The notes beneath the pieces are model-generated. The model had not been told where the DNA came from, did no database searches, and saw only the letters and a program-made list of their open reading frames with translations. Shown piece after piece: positions 25,409 to 35,000 of a stretch of 35,097 bases of DNA. The first letter of the stretch is position 1. Each line of letters opens with the position of its first letter. A program made the position numbers and the translations under genes. Location: assembly GCA_016927695.1 (NCBI GenBank), contig JAFGME010000033.1, positions 1 to 35,097 on the forward strand. Reading direction: 5' to 3'. Source of the DNA: Bacteroidales bacterium (GTDB lineage Bacteria; Bacteroidota; Bacteroidia; Bacteroidales; JAFGHD01).

Positions 25409-27219
25409 TTATTCAGGTTGCCCTCTAATATCCTTTGTTCAACCTGTGGTCTCGAAATGGTATCGTTCAGGTATTTTTCGACGAGCAGCGATGCAATGGG
25501 GGCAGCCCAGGTGGATCCAAACCCTGAGTTCTCAACGACCACCGACATGGCTATCGCAGGATTCTCAATCGGTGCAAAAGCGATAAACAAGGAATGGTCT
25601 TTACCATGTGGGTTCTGCACTGTACCGGTTTTTCCGCATATATGAACACCTTCCAGCCTGGCCCACCGGGCTGTGCCGTGCTCTCCTTCAAAGACTTCAA
25701 GCATGGCTTCTTTCACTACGTCAAAATGTGCAGGAAGGACAGGGGTGATCACCCTTTCATAATTTATCCGGGTTGTCTTATTATGAACTTCATAAAAATT
25801 TACGATGTGCGGCGGATAATAGAATCCCCTGTTGGCAATGATGGCGGCCTGATTGGCCAACTGCAGAGGAGTAAGCAGGATTTCCCCCTGTCCGATGGAA
25901 AGCGACCGGATGGTCAGGGTATTCCATCTTTTCTGCCCGTACATCTTGTCAAAGTATTCTGAGGTGGGTATGTTTCCTGAAACCTCAAATGGAATGTCTG
26001 TGTTGAATTTCCTGCCAAATCCGAATCCGAGCATATATTCGCGCCATTTGTCATACGAAGCTTTCACTGAGGGATAGGCCGGATTGTTAATAACAGACCT
26101 GAACACCTCCCAGAAATAGGGATTACATGATTGTTCGATGGCCTCTTTTAACTGCAGTGGAGAATAGTGATTGTGTGAACAACGTATGGGACTGCTGGCA
26201 GGGCCGTTGCAGGAATAGGCAGTGCCCGTGAACAGTCTTTGTTCCTGCATTCCGATCAGGGCATTGGCCAGTTTAAAGGTTGAACCGGGGGGATAGGTTC
26301 CGAGTACGGCCCTGTTCAGCAATGGTTTGAGGGAATCCTCCGAGAGCCTGGCGAAGTTTTTGCCTCTTACCCTGCCCACTAACAGGTTAGGATCATAAGT
26401 GGGACTGGTAACCAGGGCGAGGATGCCGCCCGTGGCCGGATCTATAGCCACGATGCTGCCTGTTTTGTTTTCCATGAGTTTTTCTGCATAGGCCTGAAGC
26501 TCATAATCGATGGAGAGATGAAGGCGGGCGCCCTCTTCCGGCAGGGAATCGTACTTTCCGTTGCGGTATGAGCCCTGCTCCCTGTTATGAACATCAACCA
26601 TGACAATTCTTTTGCCTTTCTTTCCCCGCAGTAAAGGTTCGTAGGCTTTTTCCAATCCGCTTTTCCCGATATAATCACCCATTTTGTAATAAGGATCATT
26701 CTTTATTTCCTGGTCATTTACTTCACCTATATAACCCAGGGTGTGGGCTGCAACAGGAAACGGGTATATCCTGAGCGAACGCGACTGGACAAAAAATCCC
26801 GGAAATTTATGCAGCTGATCCTGAATGAAGCCATATTCCGTTTTGCTGATCTGGGAAACGAAAACGGAGGGTTTGTACCAGGAATATTGTTTTGCCTTTT
26901 TTAGCCGATCACGGAAGAGGGTGTCAGAGATACCGAACAAACTGCAAAAGGAGACGGTGTCAGTACTTTCCATACGCCCGGGGATCAACATCACATCGTA
27001 AGCCGCTTCATCGTAAACCAGTAGCTTGCCGTTTCTGTCAAAAATAAGTCCGCGGTTCGGGTAAAGGGTAATTTCACGCAGCACATTATTTTCAGCCGAC
27101 AACATATATGCATCATCAAGAACCTGAATGTAAAAGAGTCTCACCAGGTAGATCAACCCCACTGATAACATCAGGATAAATACAACATATTTCCGTTCTG
27201 ACAGATTTCTTTGTGCCAT
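25405..27219 (-). CDS. mrdA: Penicillin-binding protein 2 (cell elongation transpeptidase)
   Basis: 604 residues. A single N-terminal membrane helix (KYVVFILMLSVGLIYLVRLF) is followed by the PBP dimerisation domain (NRGLIFDRNGKLLVYDE, RIYPFPVAAHTLGYIGEV, GKSGLEKAYEPLLRG) and the transpeptidase domain. Active-site motifs are STFK in PPGSTFKLAN (S313), SCN in IEQSCNPYFW and KTGT in ICGKTGTVQNP. It cross-links the peptidoglycan made by RodA. The gene overlaps rodA by 4 bases. In many Bacteroidota the mreBCD genes sit directly upstream; here an aconitase-family gene does. Start ATG 27219 (MAQRNLSERKY). Confidence 0.95.
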   Translation of the reverse strand: MAQRNLSERKYVVFILMLSVGLIYLVRLFYIQVLDDAYMLSAENNVLREITLYPNRGLIFDRNGKLLVYDEAAYDVMLIPGRMESTDTVSFCSLFGISDTLFRDRLKKAKQYSWYKPSVFVSQISKTEYGFIQDQLHKFPGFFVQSRSLRIYPFPVAAHTLGYIGEVNDQEIKNDPYYKMGDYIGKSGLEKAYEPLLRGKKGKRIVMVDVHNREQGSYRNGKYDSLPEEGARLHLSIDYELQAYAEKLMENKTGSIVAIDPATGGILALVTSPTYDPNLLVGRVRGKNFARLSEDSLKPLLNRAVLGTYPPGSTFKLANALIGMQEQRLFTGTAYSCNGPASSPIRCSHNHYSPLQLKEAIEQSCNPYFWEVFRSVINNPAYPSVKASYDKWREYMLGFGFGRKFNTDIPFEVSGNIPTSEYFDKMYGQKRWNTLTIRSLSIGQGEILLTPLQLANQAAIIANRGFYYPPHIVNFYEVHNKTTRINYERVITPVLPAHFDVVKEAMLEVFEGEHGTARWARLEGVHICGKTGTVQNPHGKDHSLFIAFAPIENPAIAMSVVVENSGFGSTWAAPIASLLVEKYLNDTISRPQVEQRILEGNLNK

Positions 27220-27235
27220 GAATTATAAATCCGAA

Positions 27236-27243
27236 TAAAATTA
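27236..27243 (-). promoter_or_regulatory. Possible -7 box TAATTTTA for mrdA-rodA
   Basis: One base off TAnnTTTG on the minus strand, 17 bases before the mrdA ATG. Weak evidence that mrdA-rodA has its own promoter despite the upstream gene on the same strand. Confidence 0.3.
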
Positions 27244-27310
27244 GAAAGAAATAGTATGCCCTGAATGATTGAGGGAAAGAAGATATCTACAATGTTATTT
27301 ACAGCGCTGA

Positions 27311-29116
27311 TCAGAACAACCCGCCATTCCGGTATATTTCGAGTTGCACCTCTGAGAATTTTTCGCCTGTAACTGTTTTGTTTTTAGTGATATTGGTGAT
27401 TTCTCCGGTTTCAAAATTCACATTGATGATATCCCCGTTCTCCAGGGAGAGATCATCCGGTACGGAGCAGTTCAGGATGGGGAAGGCGGCATTGATGGCA
27501 TTTCTTTCGTAAATGGCCCCAAAGGATTCGGCAATAACAGCCTGCACTCCCAACGATTTGAAGCAATCCACTGCCTGTTGCCTGGAACTTCCGCTCCCGA
27601 AATTTTTCCTGACCACTACAATATCTCCCGGCCTGGCTTTTTTGGCGAAATCTTCATACCCTTTCAGATTGTCGAAGGTATATTTGCCCATTTCCTCAAT
27701 ATCAGTGATGGTAAGATAGCGGTTATGAAAGATCATGTCAGTGTCAATATTGTCTTCCCTGATGTCCCATGCCCTGCCTTCGATAACTGTGGGTCTGTCG
27801 CCTGCAGGCTCTTCTTTTTCTTTCCGGGCGGATCTTTTTTCTGCTTTTCTGCTTGCAGTAAACAGGGCCGGGGAAACGGGAATGTCATCCGGAGTGGTAA
27901 TATACCCAGCAACAGCGGAAGCAGCCACCACAGAAGGGGATGCGAGATAAACCTCCCCTTTTCCCTGCTTGCCGGGGAAGTTGCGGTTGCCTGTGCTTAT
28001 GGTGATCTCTCCGGGTCCGTTTTGACCTACCTGCCCGGCAGCACAGCCAGCACAACCGGGATTTGAGATCAATGCCCCCGCTTTTTTGAATGTCAGGATA
28101 ATTCCTTCCTGCAGGCATTGATCCCATACCTCGCTTGTGGCCGGGACAATTTTCAGCACCACGCCAGGGGCAACCTTTTTGCCTTCCAGCACCCGCGCTG
28201 CTTCCCTCATGTCTTCGATCCGTCCATTGGTGCAACTGCCGATAAATCCCGAGTCGATCTTGATTCTCTTCACTTCTTCTACAGGTATGGTGTCATGCGG
28301 TTTACCCGGCCGTGAAACACGGTTTACAAATTCTGAAAAATCGAGATCAAATACTTTTTCATACTGAGCGTCCGCATCTGCCTTAATGGGTTTAATTTGC
28401 CTTCCTGACCGGGATGAACTGTACTCCAATATTTCGCGGCCGGGTTCGAAGAGAATGATGATGGCGCCCATCTCTGTGGCCATGGAAGCTATAGTGATCC
28501 TCTCGTCCAGTGTGAATTTTTCCACTTCTTCACCATAAATTTCAATAGAATATCCCAACAGGGAGTTTGCCCCGAAACGGTAAAGGAGATTCAGGACAAT
28601 GTCTTTTGCTGAGATTGAGGGCGGCCGTTTTCCGTTCAGGTTTATTTTTACCGATTTCGGCACCTTAAACCATACCTTTCCCTTTGCCCATGCTGCAGCA
28701 ATGTCTTTATCCCCCATACCCTGCCCGAAGGAGCAAACAGCCCCTAAAATGTTGGCATGCGAATCGGTGGTTACGGCTGTGGAGCCCGGATAGGCAAGCC
28801 CTTCATGCATCAGTGTGTGCGTTCCTATTCCATTGTCGATATCATACACCCGGATACCGTTTTCCCTGGCATACATCCTGCAAATATGCTGATTTACTGC
28901 ATATTTCTGGTCCGATCCTGTCGGGTTGCAGTCGAAAGTGAAAAAGGTCTTTGCCGGATCATCCACAGAGAGGCCGTTGTCAACCAGGTTTTTTACCACG
29001 TTGGCGCCGCCGAAATCGCGCGCAGCCCTTACATCCAGTTCAATATCCACGATGTCGCCCGGTTTGACGGAAGAATATTTGGAGTGATTGGCAATAATTT
29101 TTTCAATAAGGTTCAT
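27311..29116 (-). CDS. Fused aconitase-family hydro-lyase (3-isopropylmalate dehydratase / homoaconitase type, large + small domains)
   Basis: 601 residues. The large domain (about 1-420) binds a 4Fe-4S cluster: C295 in GSCTNG, C355 and C358 in NPGCAGC, the 60- and 3-residue spacing of LeuC-type enzymes. Other motifs are VTTDSHANILGAVCSFGQGMGDKD and TGNRNFPGKQG. A charged linker (about 425-445, RKAEKRSARKEKEE) joins it to a small swivel domain (WDIREDNIDTDMIFHNRYL, NFGSGSSRQQAVDCFK, ESFGAIYERNAINAAFPIL). In most bacteria these are separate LeuC and LeuD. The substrate-specificity loop reads YLTI, which fits neither the YLRT of homoaconitase nor the YLVY of isopropylmalate isomerase cleanly. 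No leucine or lysine gene is adjacent, so the substrate is open. Confidence 0.85.
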   Translation of the reverse strand: MNLIEKIIANHSKYSSVKPGDIVDIELDVRAARDFGGANVVKNLVDNGLSVDDPAKTFFTFDCNPTGSDQKYAVNQHICRMYARENGIRVYDIDNGIGTHTLMHEGLAYPGSTAVTTDSHANILGAVCSFGQGMGDKDIAAAWAKGKVWFKVPKSVKINLNGKRPPSISAKDIVLNLLYRFGANSLLGYSIEIYGEEVEKFTLDERITIASMATEMGAIIILFEPGREILEYSSSRSGRQIKPIKADADAQYEKVFDLDFSEFVNRVSRPGKPHDTIPVEEVKRIKIDSGFIGSCTNGRIEDMREAARVLEGKKVAPGVVLKIVPATSEVWDQCLQEGIILTFKKAGALISNPGCAGCAAGQVGQNGPGEITISTGNRNFPGKQGKGEVYLASPSVVAASAVAGYITTPDDIPVSPALFTASRKAEKRSARKEKEEPAGDRPTVIEGRAWDIREDNIDTDMIFHNRYLTITDIEEMGKYTFDNLKGYEDFAKKARPGDIVVVRKNFGSGSSRQQAVDCFKSLGVQAVIAESFGAIYERNAINAAFPILNCSVPDDLSLENGDIINVNFETGEITNITKNKTVTGEKFSEVQLEIYRNGGLF

Positions 29117-29130
29117 AGAATATTTTTTTT

Positions 29131-29138
29131 CAAAATTA
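29131..29138 (-). promoter_or_regulatory. -7 promoter box TAATTTTG for the fused aconitase-family gene
   Basis: Exact TAnnTTTG on the minus strand, 15 bases before the ATG at 29116. It suggests transcription separate from the upstream prsW-like gene. No -33 TTG at good spacing. Confidence 0.45.
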
Positions 29139-29204
29139 TATAGTTTTATGAATCTGAGGATTCTTTTGCAAAATTTTTATGGCCAATGTGACTGAACTGA
29201 TGGG

Positions 29205-29852
29205 TCAGGCTTTCAGCTCTCTCATTCTCCTGAAACCGGTGCGCCACAGGTATATGAGAAAGGGGATGAAAGCAATAAGGAGGAGGTTGTGTTCCGTCAT
29301 CAGTATGAAATCATACAGCCCGTGCAAAAACACCGGGACAAAAAGCGCTTTGAGAAAATTCAGGGCGCTGTTGCTTTTTTCAAACTTTGCCCTGGCGAAA
29401 TAGTAGCCCATTACTACGCCGAAAACAGCATGTGCAGGCACAGCGGTCAGCGCTCTGCTGAAACCGGCGGAGTGTCCGTATTCAAAAACATAAAAAATAT
29501 TTTCAACGGCCGCAAATCCCAATGAAACAAAGACGGCATATACTATCCCGTCAAATTTTTCATCGAAATTCCTATTGTTCCAGATCAGAATATAAAGTGC
29601 GATGAATTTGAATGATTCTTCTGTAAAGGCAGCCACCACAAACCCGTTCCAGGCGGCGGCGAGGAGATATGAACCGGTGTCGAAGCTCTTTCCGAGGTAA
29701 CTTTCCATATAAACAACCGGAATGACTGCCAACCCCCCCACAAACAGAGTCTTTATAAGCAACCCCAAAGGTTCCCTGTTGTATTTGTCTCTGATGTATA
29801 CATAAAAAAGAATGATAAGAACCGGCGCCAGGGCGATGATGATATAATTCAT
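29205..29852 (-). CDS. PrsW-family intramembrane glutamic-type metalloprotease
   Basis: 215 residues with about seven membrane helices. PrsW/CPBP-superfamily motifs are visible: AAFTEESFKF (the EExxK motif), FDGIVYAVFVSLGFAAVEN (Asp..Glu-Asn), AVPAHAVFGVVMGYYFA and FLHGLYDFIL (His residues). In Bacillus PrsW makes the first cut in an anti-sigma factor; the target here is unknown. The gene follows hutU by 42 bases on the same strand and may share its transcript. An RDKYNREPLGLL segment after the first helix is typical of the family. Confidence 0.88.
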   Translation of the reverse strand: MNYIIIALAPVLIILFYVYIRDKYNREPLGLLIKTLFVGGLAVIPVVYMESYLGKSFDTGSYLLAAAWNGFVVAAFTEESFKFIALYILIWNNRNFDEKFDGIVYAVFVSLGFAAVENIFYVFEYGHSAGFSRALTAVPAHAVFGVVMGYYFARAKFEKSNSALNFLKALFVPVFLHGLYDFILMTEHNLLLIAFIPFLIYLWRTGFRRMRELKA

Positions 29853-29894
29853 ATTGTCTGTTTTTCAGTTCTTACCAAAGGGGGAATTCTGATG

Positions 29895-31904
29895 TTATGG
29901 GATCAGCCGGTCGAGAAGCCTGTCATCGGTTATGTTCGGCAGGGTTACGTGTAGCAAGGGTTCGGTTTTCATTGCCCTTTCAATGGCAAACATGGCTCCT
30001 TTGTTCCTTGCCCAGCTTCTTCTGGCGATGCCGTTGTTGACATCCCAGTGGAGCATCATTTTGATGCGTCTGTCGGATTCTTCCGAACCATCGATCACCA
30101 TACCAAATCCGCCATTGATCACCTCTCCCCAGCCTACCCCTCCACCGTTGTGCAACGAAACCCAGGTAGCCCCCCTGAATGCATCGCCGATCACATTTTG
30201 AACAGCCATATCGGCGGTGAATTTCGAACCGTCGCAGATGTTGGAGGTTTCCCTGAACGGGGAGTCTGTGCCTGAAACATCATGGTGGTCGCGGCCCAGA
30301 ACGACAGGGCCGGTAATTTTTCCATCCCGGATGGCCCTGTTGAATGCAAGGGCGATATTTGTCCTCCCTTCACAGTCGGCATAAAGTATTCTTGCCTGTG
30401 AACCGACCACCAGGTTGTTTTGCCCGGCTTCCCTGATCCATTTGATATTGTCCCTCATTTGTTGTGCAATTTCGTCCGGGGCTCCGGCGGCAATACTTTC
30501 GAGTGCCTCCATCGCAATCTGGTCGGTCAGGCTCAGGTCTTTGGGGTCGGATGAAGTGCAAACCCATCTGAAAGGCCCGAAGCCATAGTCGAAACACATG
30601 GGTCCCATGATATCCTGCACATACGAAGGATATTTAAAATCACCATTTTCAAGAAAAATGTCTGCCCCTGCCCGTCCCGATTCAAGTAGGAAAGCATTTC
30701 CGTAATCAAAGAAATACATGCCGCCGGCAGCGAGTTTGTTGATCGCTTTTACATGCCGGCATAAGGATTCTTTAACAAGCAGTTTAAATTTTTCAGGGTT
30801 TTCTGCCATCATTGAGTTGGCTTCTTCAAAGCCGAGCCCGGCCGGATAATATCCCCCTGCCCAGGGATTATGCAATGAGGTTTGGTCAGAACCCAGATCA
30901 ACCTTGATGTTTCTTTCAGCAAGGCGTTCCCAGAGGTCAACAATGTTACCCAGATAGGCGATGGACCGGGGTATTTTTTTCTCCTGCCATTCCAATGCCA
31001 CATCTATGGCCTGGTCGGCATTGTCGGTGATCCCCTCCACCCATTTTTGTTCAAACCGCTTATAGGCAGCCCTGGGATTGATTTCGGCAGTGATGCTAAC
31101 CACTCCTGCAATATTTCCCGCTTTGGGCTGGGCGCCGCTCATGCCGCCAAGACCGGAAGTCACGAAAAGCATCCCTTCGGGGCCGGAGGATTGTCCGCTT
31201 TTCAGTCTTCCTGCATTTAAAACGGTGAGGGTGGTTCCGTGAACAATGCCCTGGGGGCCGATATACATAAACGAGCCTGCTGTCATCTGACCGTACTGGG
31301 AAACACCCAGCGCGTTGAATTTTTCCCAGTGATCCCGGCTTGAATAGTTGGGTATGACCATGCCATTGGTAACGACCACCCGGGGGGCCTCCCTGTGCGA
31401 AGGGAACAAACCAAGCGGATGGCCGGAGTAGAGTACCAGGGTTTGTTCATCGTTCATCCGGGCCAGATATTTCATGGTCAGAAGATATTGCGCCCAGTTC
31501 TGGAACACAGCCCCGTTTCCGCCGTAAGTTATCAGCTCATGAGGATGTTGTGCAACGGCGTAATCCAGGTTGTTGCGGATCATGAGCATTATGGCTGCAG
31601 CCTGAACGGACCTGTGAGGATAATCGCTTAATTTCCCGGCGGTTATTTTATACGAAGGCCTGAACCTGTACATATAAATTCTGCCATAGGCGTCAAGTTC
31701 ATTTAAGAACTCCTTTGCCAGCACATCATGCCACTCAGGCCTGAAATACCTGAGGGCATTTTGTAATGCAAGTTTTTGCTCGTCACGGGTCAGTATTTTT
31801 TTTCTGCGGGGTGCATGACTGATGTTCGGATCGTAGGCCGGCCGGGGTGGCAGTTCTTCCGGTATCCCCTGCAAAACAGCCTTTTGAAATTCATTGAGCG
31901 GCAT
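29895..31904 (-). CDS. hutU: Urocanate hydratase
   Basis: 669 residues. It converts urocanate to 4-imidazolone-5-propionate using tightly bound NAD+, the second step of histidine degradation. Family signatures are GGNGAVFQNWAQYL, LYSGHPLGLFPSH, LGSDQTSLHNPWAGGYYPAG, FDYGNAFLLESGRAGAD, GPFRWVCTSSDPKDL and VSLHNGGGVGWGEVINGGFG. The length exceeds the roughly 555 residues of Proteobacterial HutU, as is usual in Bacteroidota. No hutH, hutI or ftcD is next to it. Start ATG 31904 (MPLNEFQKAVLQGIPEELPP). Confidence 0.95.
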   Translation of the reverse strand: MPLNEFQKAVLQGIPEELPPRPAYDPNISHAPRRKKILTRDEQKLALQNALRYFRPEWHDVLAKEFLNELDAYGRIYMYRFRPSYKITAGKLSDYPHRSVQAAAIMLMIRNNLDYAVAQHPHELITYGGNGAVFQNWAQYLLTMKYLARMNDEQTLVLYSGHPLGLFPSHREAPRVVVTNGMVIPNYSSRDHWEKFNALGVSQYGQMTAGSFMYIGPQGIVHGTTLTVLNAGRLKSGQSSGPEGMLFVTSGLGGMSGAQPKAGNIAGVVSITAEINPRAAYKRFEQKWVEGITDNADQAIDVALEWQEKKIPRSIAYLGNIVDLWERLAERNIKVDLGSDQTSLHNPWAGGYYPAGLGFEEANSMMAENPEKFKLLVKESLCRHVKAINKLAAGGMYFFDYGNAFLLESGRAGADIFLENGDFKYPSYVQDIMGPMCFDYGFGPFRWVCTSSDPKDLSLTDQIAMEALESIAAGAPDEIAQQMRDNIKWIREAGQNNLVVGSQARILYADCEGRTNIALAFNRAIRDGKITGPVVLGRDHHDVSGTDSPFRETSNICDGSKFTADMAVQNVIGDAFRGATWVSLHNGGGVGWGEVINGGFGMVIDGSEESDRRIKMMLHWDVNNGIARRSWARNKGAMFAIERAMKTEPLLHVTLPNITDDRLLDRLIP

Positions 31905-32006
31905 ATTTTTTTTGGCTGTGAAATTACAACTTTTTTTTTTGGTTAATATCTTCTTTTAGCATGGGATTACAGGCAAAAAAAAAATAAAAAATTTTTTCAA
32001 AAAAAA

Positions 32007-32037
32007 TTGGATTTCAGTAATAATTAATGTATGTTTG
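32007..32037 (+). promoter_or_regulatory. Consensus Bacteroidota promoter for the large secreted protein gene
   Basis: TTG (32007-32009), 20 bases, TATGTTTG (32030-32037). Among the best matches to TTG-N19-20-TAnnTTTG in the window; leader of about 37 bases to ATG 32081. Confidence 0.65.
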
Positions 32038-32044
32038 CACCAAA

Positions 32045-32073
32045 TTGAAAAAATCAATCAATTACTAAATTTG
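32045..32073 (+). promoter_or_regulatory. Second possible promoter, closer to the start
   Basis: TTG (32045-32047), 18 bases, TAAATTTG (32066-32073). It would give an almost leaderless transcript from ATG 32081. May be chance in AT-rich DNA. Confidence 0.3.
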
Positions 32074-32080
32074 TATAATT

Positions 32081-35000
32081 ATGAAAAAATTACTTACTCT
32101 ATTGCTGACATCAGCATTTTTTCTGATCACAGCAGGAATTTTTGCGCAAAGCACGGTTTGCCCAAGCGATTTGGAAATCTCGGACGATATTCCAAATACT
32201 GTTCAACCTGTCGTTCAGCACACCAATGTTGAAACCGTGGTTCCTGACGGTTCAAAAGCCATGATGGCCATTCCTCCGGCAAGTAGTAGTTACAGCGGAA
32301 ATGTCAGAGGTTACTATTTTCAGGCTCCGACAAATTTTACCGTGACAGGGCTTCGCGTTCCCGATGATTTCTCCACGGCGGATCAAACCATCGAAATTGT
32401 CAGGTTTAATTCCGGTCCCCCGCCGGAGTATTCATCAACCACCAATGATTTTGTTTCTCTTGGATATTGGGCAGGTGTTGCGGGTTCGGGAATTATCCCC
32501 TGCAATATCCCGGTAAGTACCGGCGATTACATCGGGATATACGGATGCCGCGCTACCACCACATCCTATGGAGCCGCCCCATACAGCACTACAATAGATG
32601 GATTGCCCGTAACCTTGCACAGAAGCGGCATGCAATTCCCATTGACAACCCAGCAGATGCATGATATCTGGGGGATAGCCGCCGGCACCTTTATAGGCAG
32701 AATTGAAATGTATTATGAAACCGCTCCTGTGGCAGAACCCGTGCTTCACTGGCGTTTTGCCAATGAAACGGTATTCCAGGACGGACCCGACTGCGTGCTT
32801 CAGTTCGACGTGGAAGTATCCTGCGATGTAGCCGGCACATTCCACAGCGACATGCAGTTGTACTTTGACTACAACACCCTGGCTTTTGGCAATAATATTG
32901 TTGCCAACGGGAAAATCACATACGAACGTCTGGGTTTACTCCTTGGCGACCTCAGCGGAACCCCGCTGTATGCCATGTACGGTAATATCGACAACAACCC
33001 GAGCCGCTACGCACTGCTTTCGGAAGCCACTTTTGTGGTGGCCAACCCGACATTCATGAATGAAGTCCCCATGCTTCCCGTTTGGGGAGGATATGCCAGG
33101 TTCCAGATCATCATTGCCGATCAGGGCCAGCTTGCAGGGATAGATTTTGTTCCCCAGGATGGCGGAGTGGGCATCATGGACGGAGGGCAGTATTATGTGG
33201 ATGCCACCCATCCGGCAGCGACCAAGTATGGTATTCCTCCGGGATATGAAGGAGTGTATGAAAACGATCTTTTAACCCAGGCGTTGACTTGTGCCCCGTG
33301 CCCGCCGGTTGCAGTATGGACCGGGGCCATCAGCGAAGACTGGAATGTTGCAGGCAACTGGGATGTGGTCGCAATTCCGTGCATCACAACTGATGTAACC
33401 ATTCCTTCAGGAGTTGCCAATTATCCCACCTTGACTACAGCGGGCGAGTGCAACAATATCTACATCGAATCCAACGCAGCAGGTACTGCCACCCTTCTCG
33501 ACAATGCATTACTGACTGTGGGAGGAACGGCCACTGTTGAAAGATATTATGCTGCCCAAACAGTGTCCAATCTTCCTGAACTAATATATTACAAATTTGA
33601 CGTGCCGGGCGCTCAGGTTTTAAATGAAGCCTCTTCTCCTGTAGGGACAAGTCCCGCCCCGATACTTGGACAAACGGTCGGATCAACAGGAGAGTTCGGA
33701 ACCGCCCTTATCGGAAACGGGCTGACATCCACCTCTAATTATGTAAATACCGGCTGGGCTACGAATCTGGGAACCGGCCCATGGACCATTTCGTTGTGGG
33801 TAGATGACATGGAAAACACGACAAGTACAAGATACTTTTTTGGCGATAACACCGCTTCCTCCTTCAGGTGTTTTACCGGTGGCGTTGCCGGCGCAAATAA
33901 TCTGCTGCTCAGAGGCACCGGTGTTCCGGATGCACTGGCAACAGGGGTTGGCCCCGGACCATCAGTTGTTCATTGGGCATACGATGGTACGGCAATCCGT
34001 GTTTATGTGAACGGCAGCCTTCAGAATACGGTTGCAGCTACAGGCATCAACCTGGTTGGTACAGGACCTTTTAAGGTAGGAGGATATTCTTCCAGCACCT
34101 CTATTCCTCTAAACACCCTGCTGGATGAATTCCGGTTGTATAACAGAGCGCTTGATGCGGCAGAAATTGCAGCCACTTGGAACATACCGCTTGGCGGCGG
34201 TGGCGGCGGAGCAGCATGGCACCTGACCTCATCACCTATAGCAGACGGGTTGTCGGGCATATACCTGGGACAGTACCTGCAGAATTACGATGAAACCACC
34301 ATGGCCTGGACGGATATCATCCCGGTGGATGTACCTCTGGTACCGATGCAGGGATACGGATTCTGGGCCACAGGCGACAATACGGCCTATTACACCGGTA
34401 GTCTTAACACAGGCAATATCGGCTTTGGATATACGGCAAATAATCCATTCGGCTGGAACCTTCTTGGCAATCCCTACCCATCATCCATTGACTGGGATCT
34501 GGTGACCAAACCGGCCAGCATGAACGGAGCCGTTTATTACCTGGATGCTGCCAGCGGCAACTATGTATCCTACAATGGAGGCATGGGCGGAGGCAGCCGT
34601 TATGTACCGCCGGTACAGGGCTTCTTTGTCAGCGCAACAGGCGCCGGTATGCTTGGTTTTGACAACAACGTCAGGACGCACATGAACGGATCCGGTTACT
34701 ACAAGAGCGAAGCGGGCAATATGGTTGAAATCATGGCTGCAGGGAACGGATATTTTGACAGGACTTACATTCGTTTTGACGAGAGCGCCACAGCGGGCTT
34801 CGACGGTCAGTACGATGCCTACAAGCTGTTTGGGCTTGAGTACAACAACCTGTTGCCACAGATATACACCGTATCGGGCGACAACCTGTCGATAGATGTA
34901 CGTCCTGAGGCAAAGGCAATTCCGATGTCGTTCAGGGCAGGTGTTGACGGCGGGTACGTCATCAGCGCTGCAGAAGTGAAGGACATAGAGTACCTGTACC

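Noticed and set aside
27578-28066. 162-codon plus-strand frame opposite the fused aconitase-family gene
   Set aside because: Antisense to conserved iron-sulfur and swivel-domain motifs; no protein features of its own.
31925-32010. Long A and T runs between hutU and the large secreted gene as a possible terminator or repeat element
   Set aside because: No stem precedes the runs and no repeat unit is visible; this is low-complexity AT-rich promoter DNA between divergent genes.
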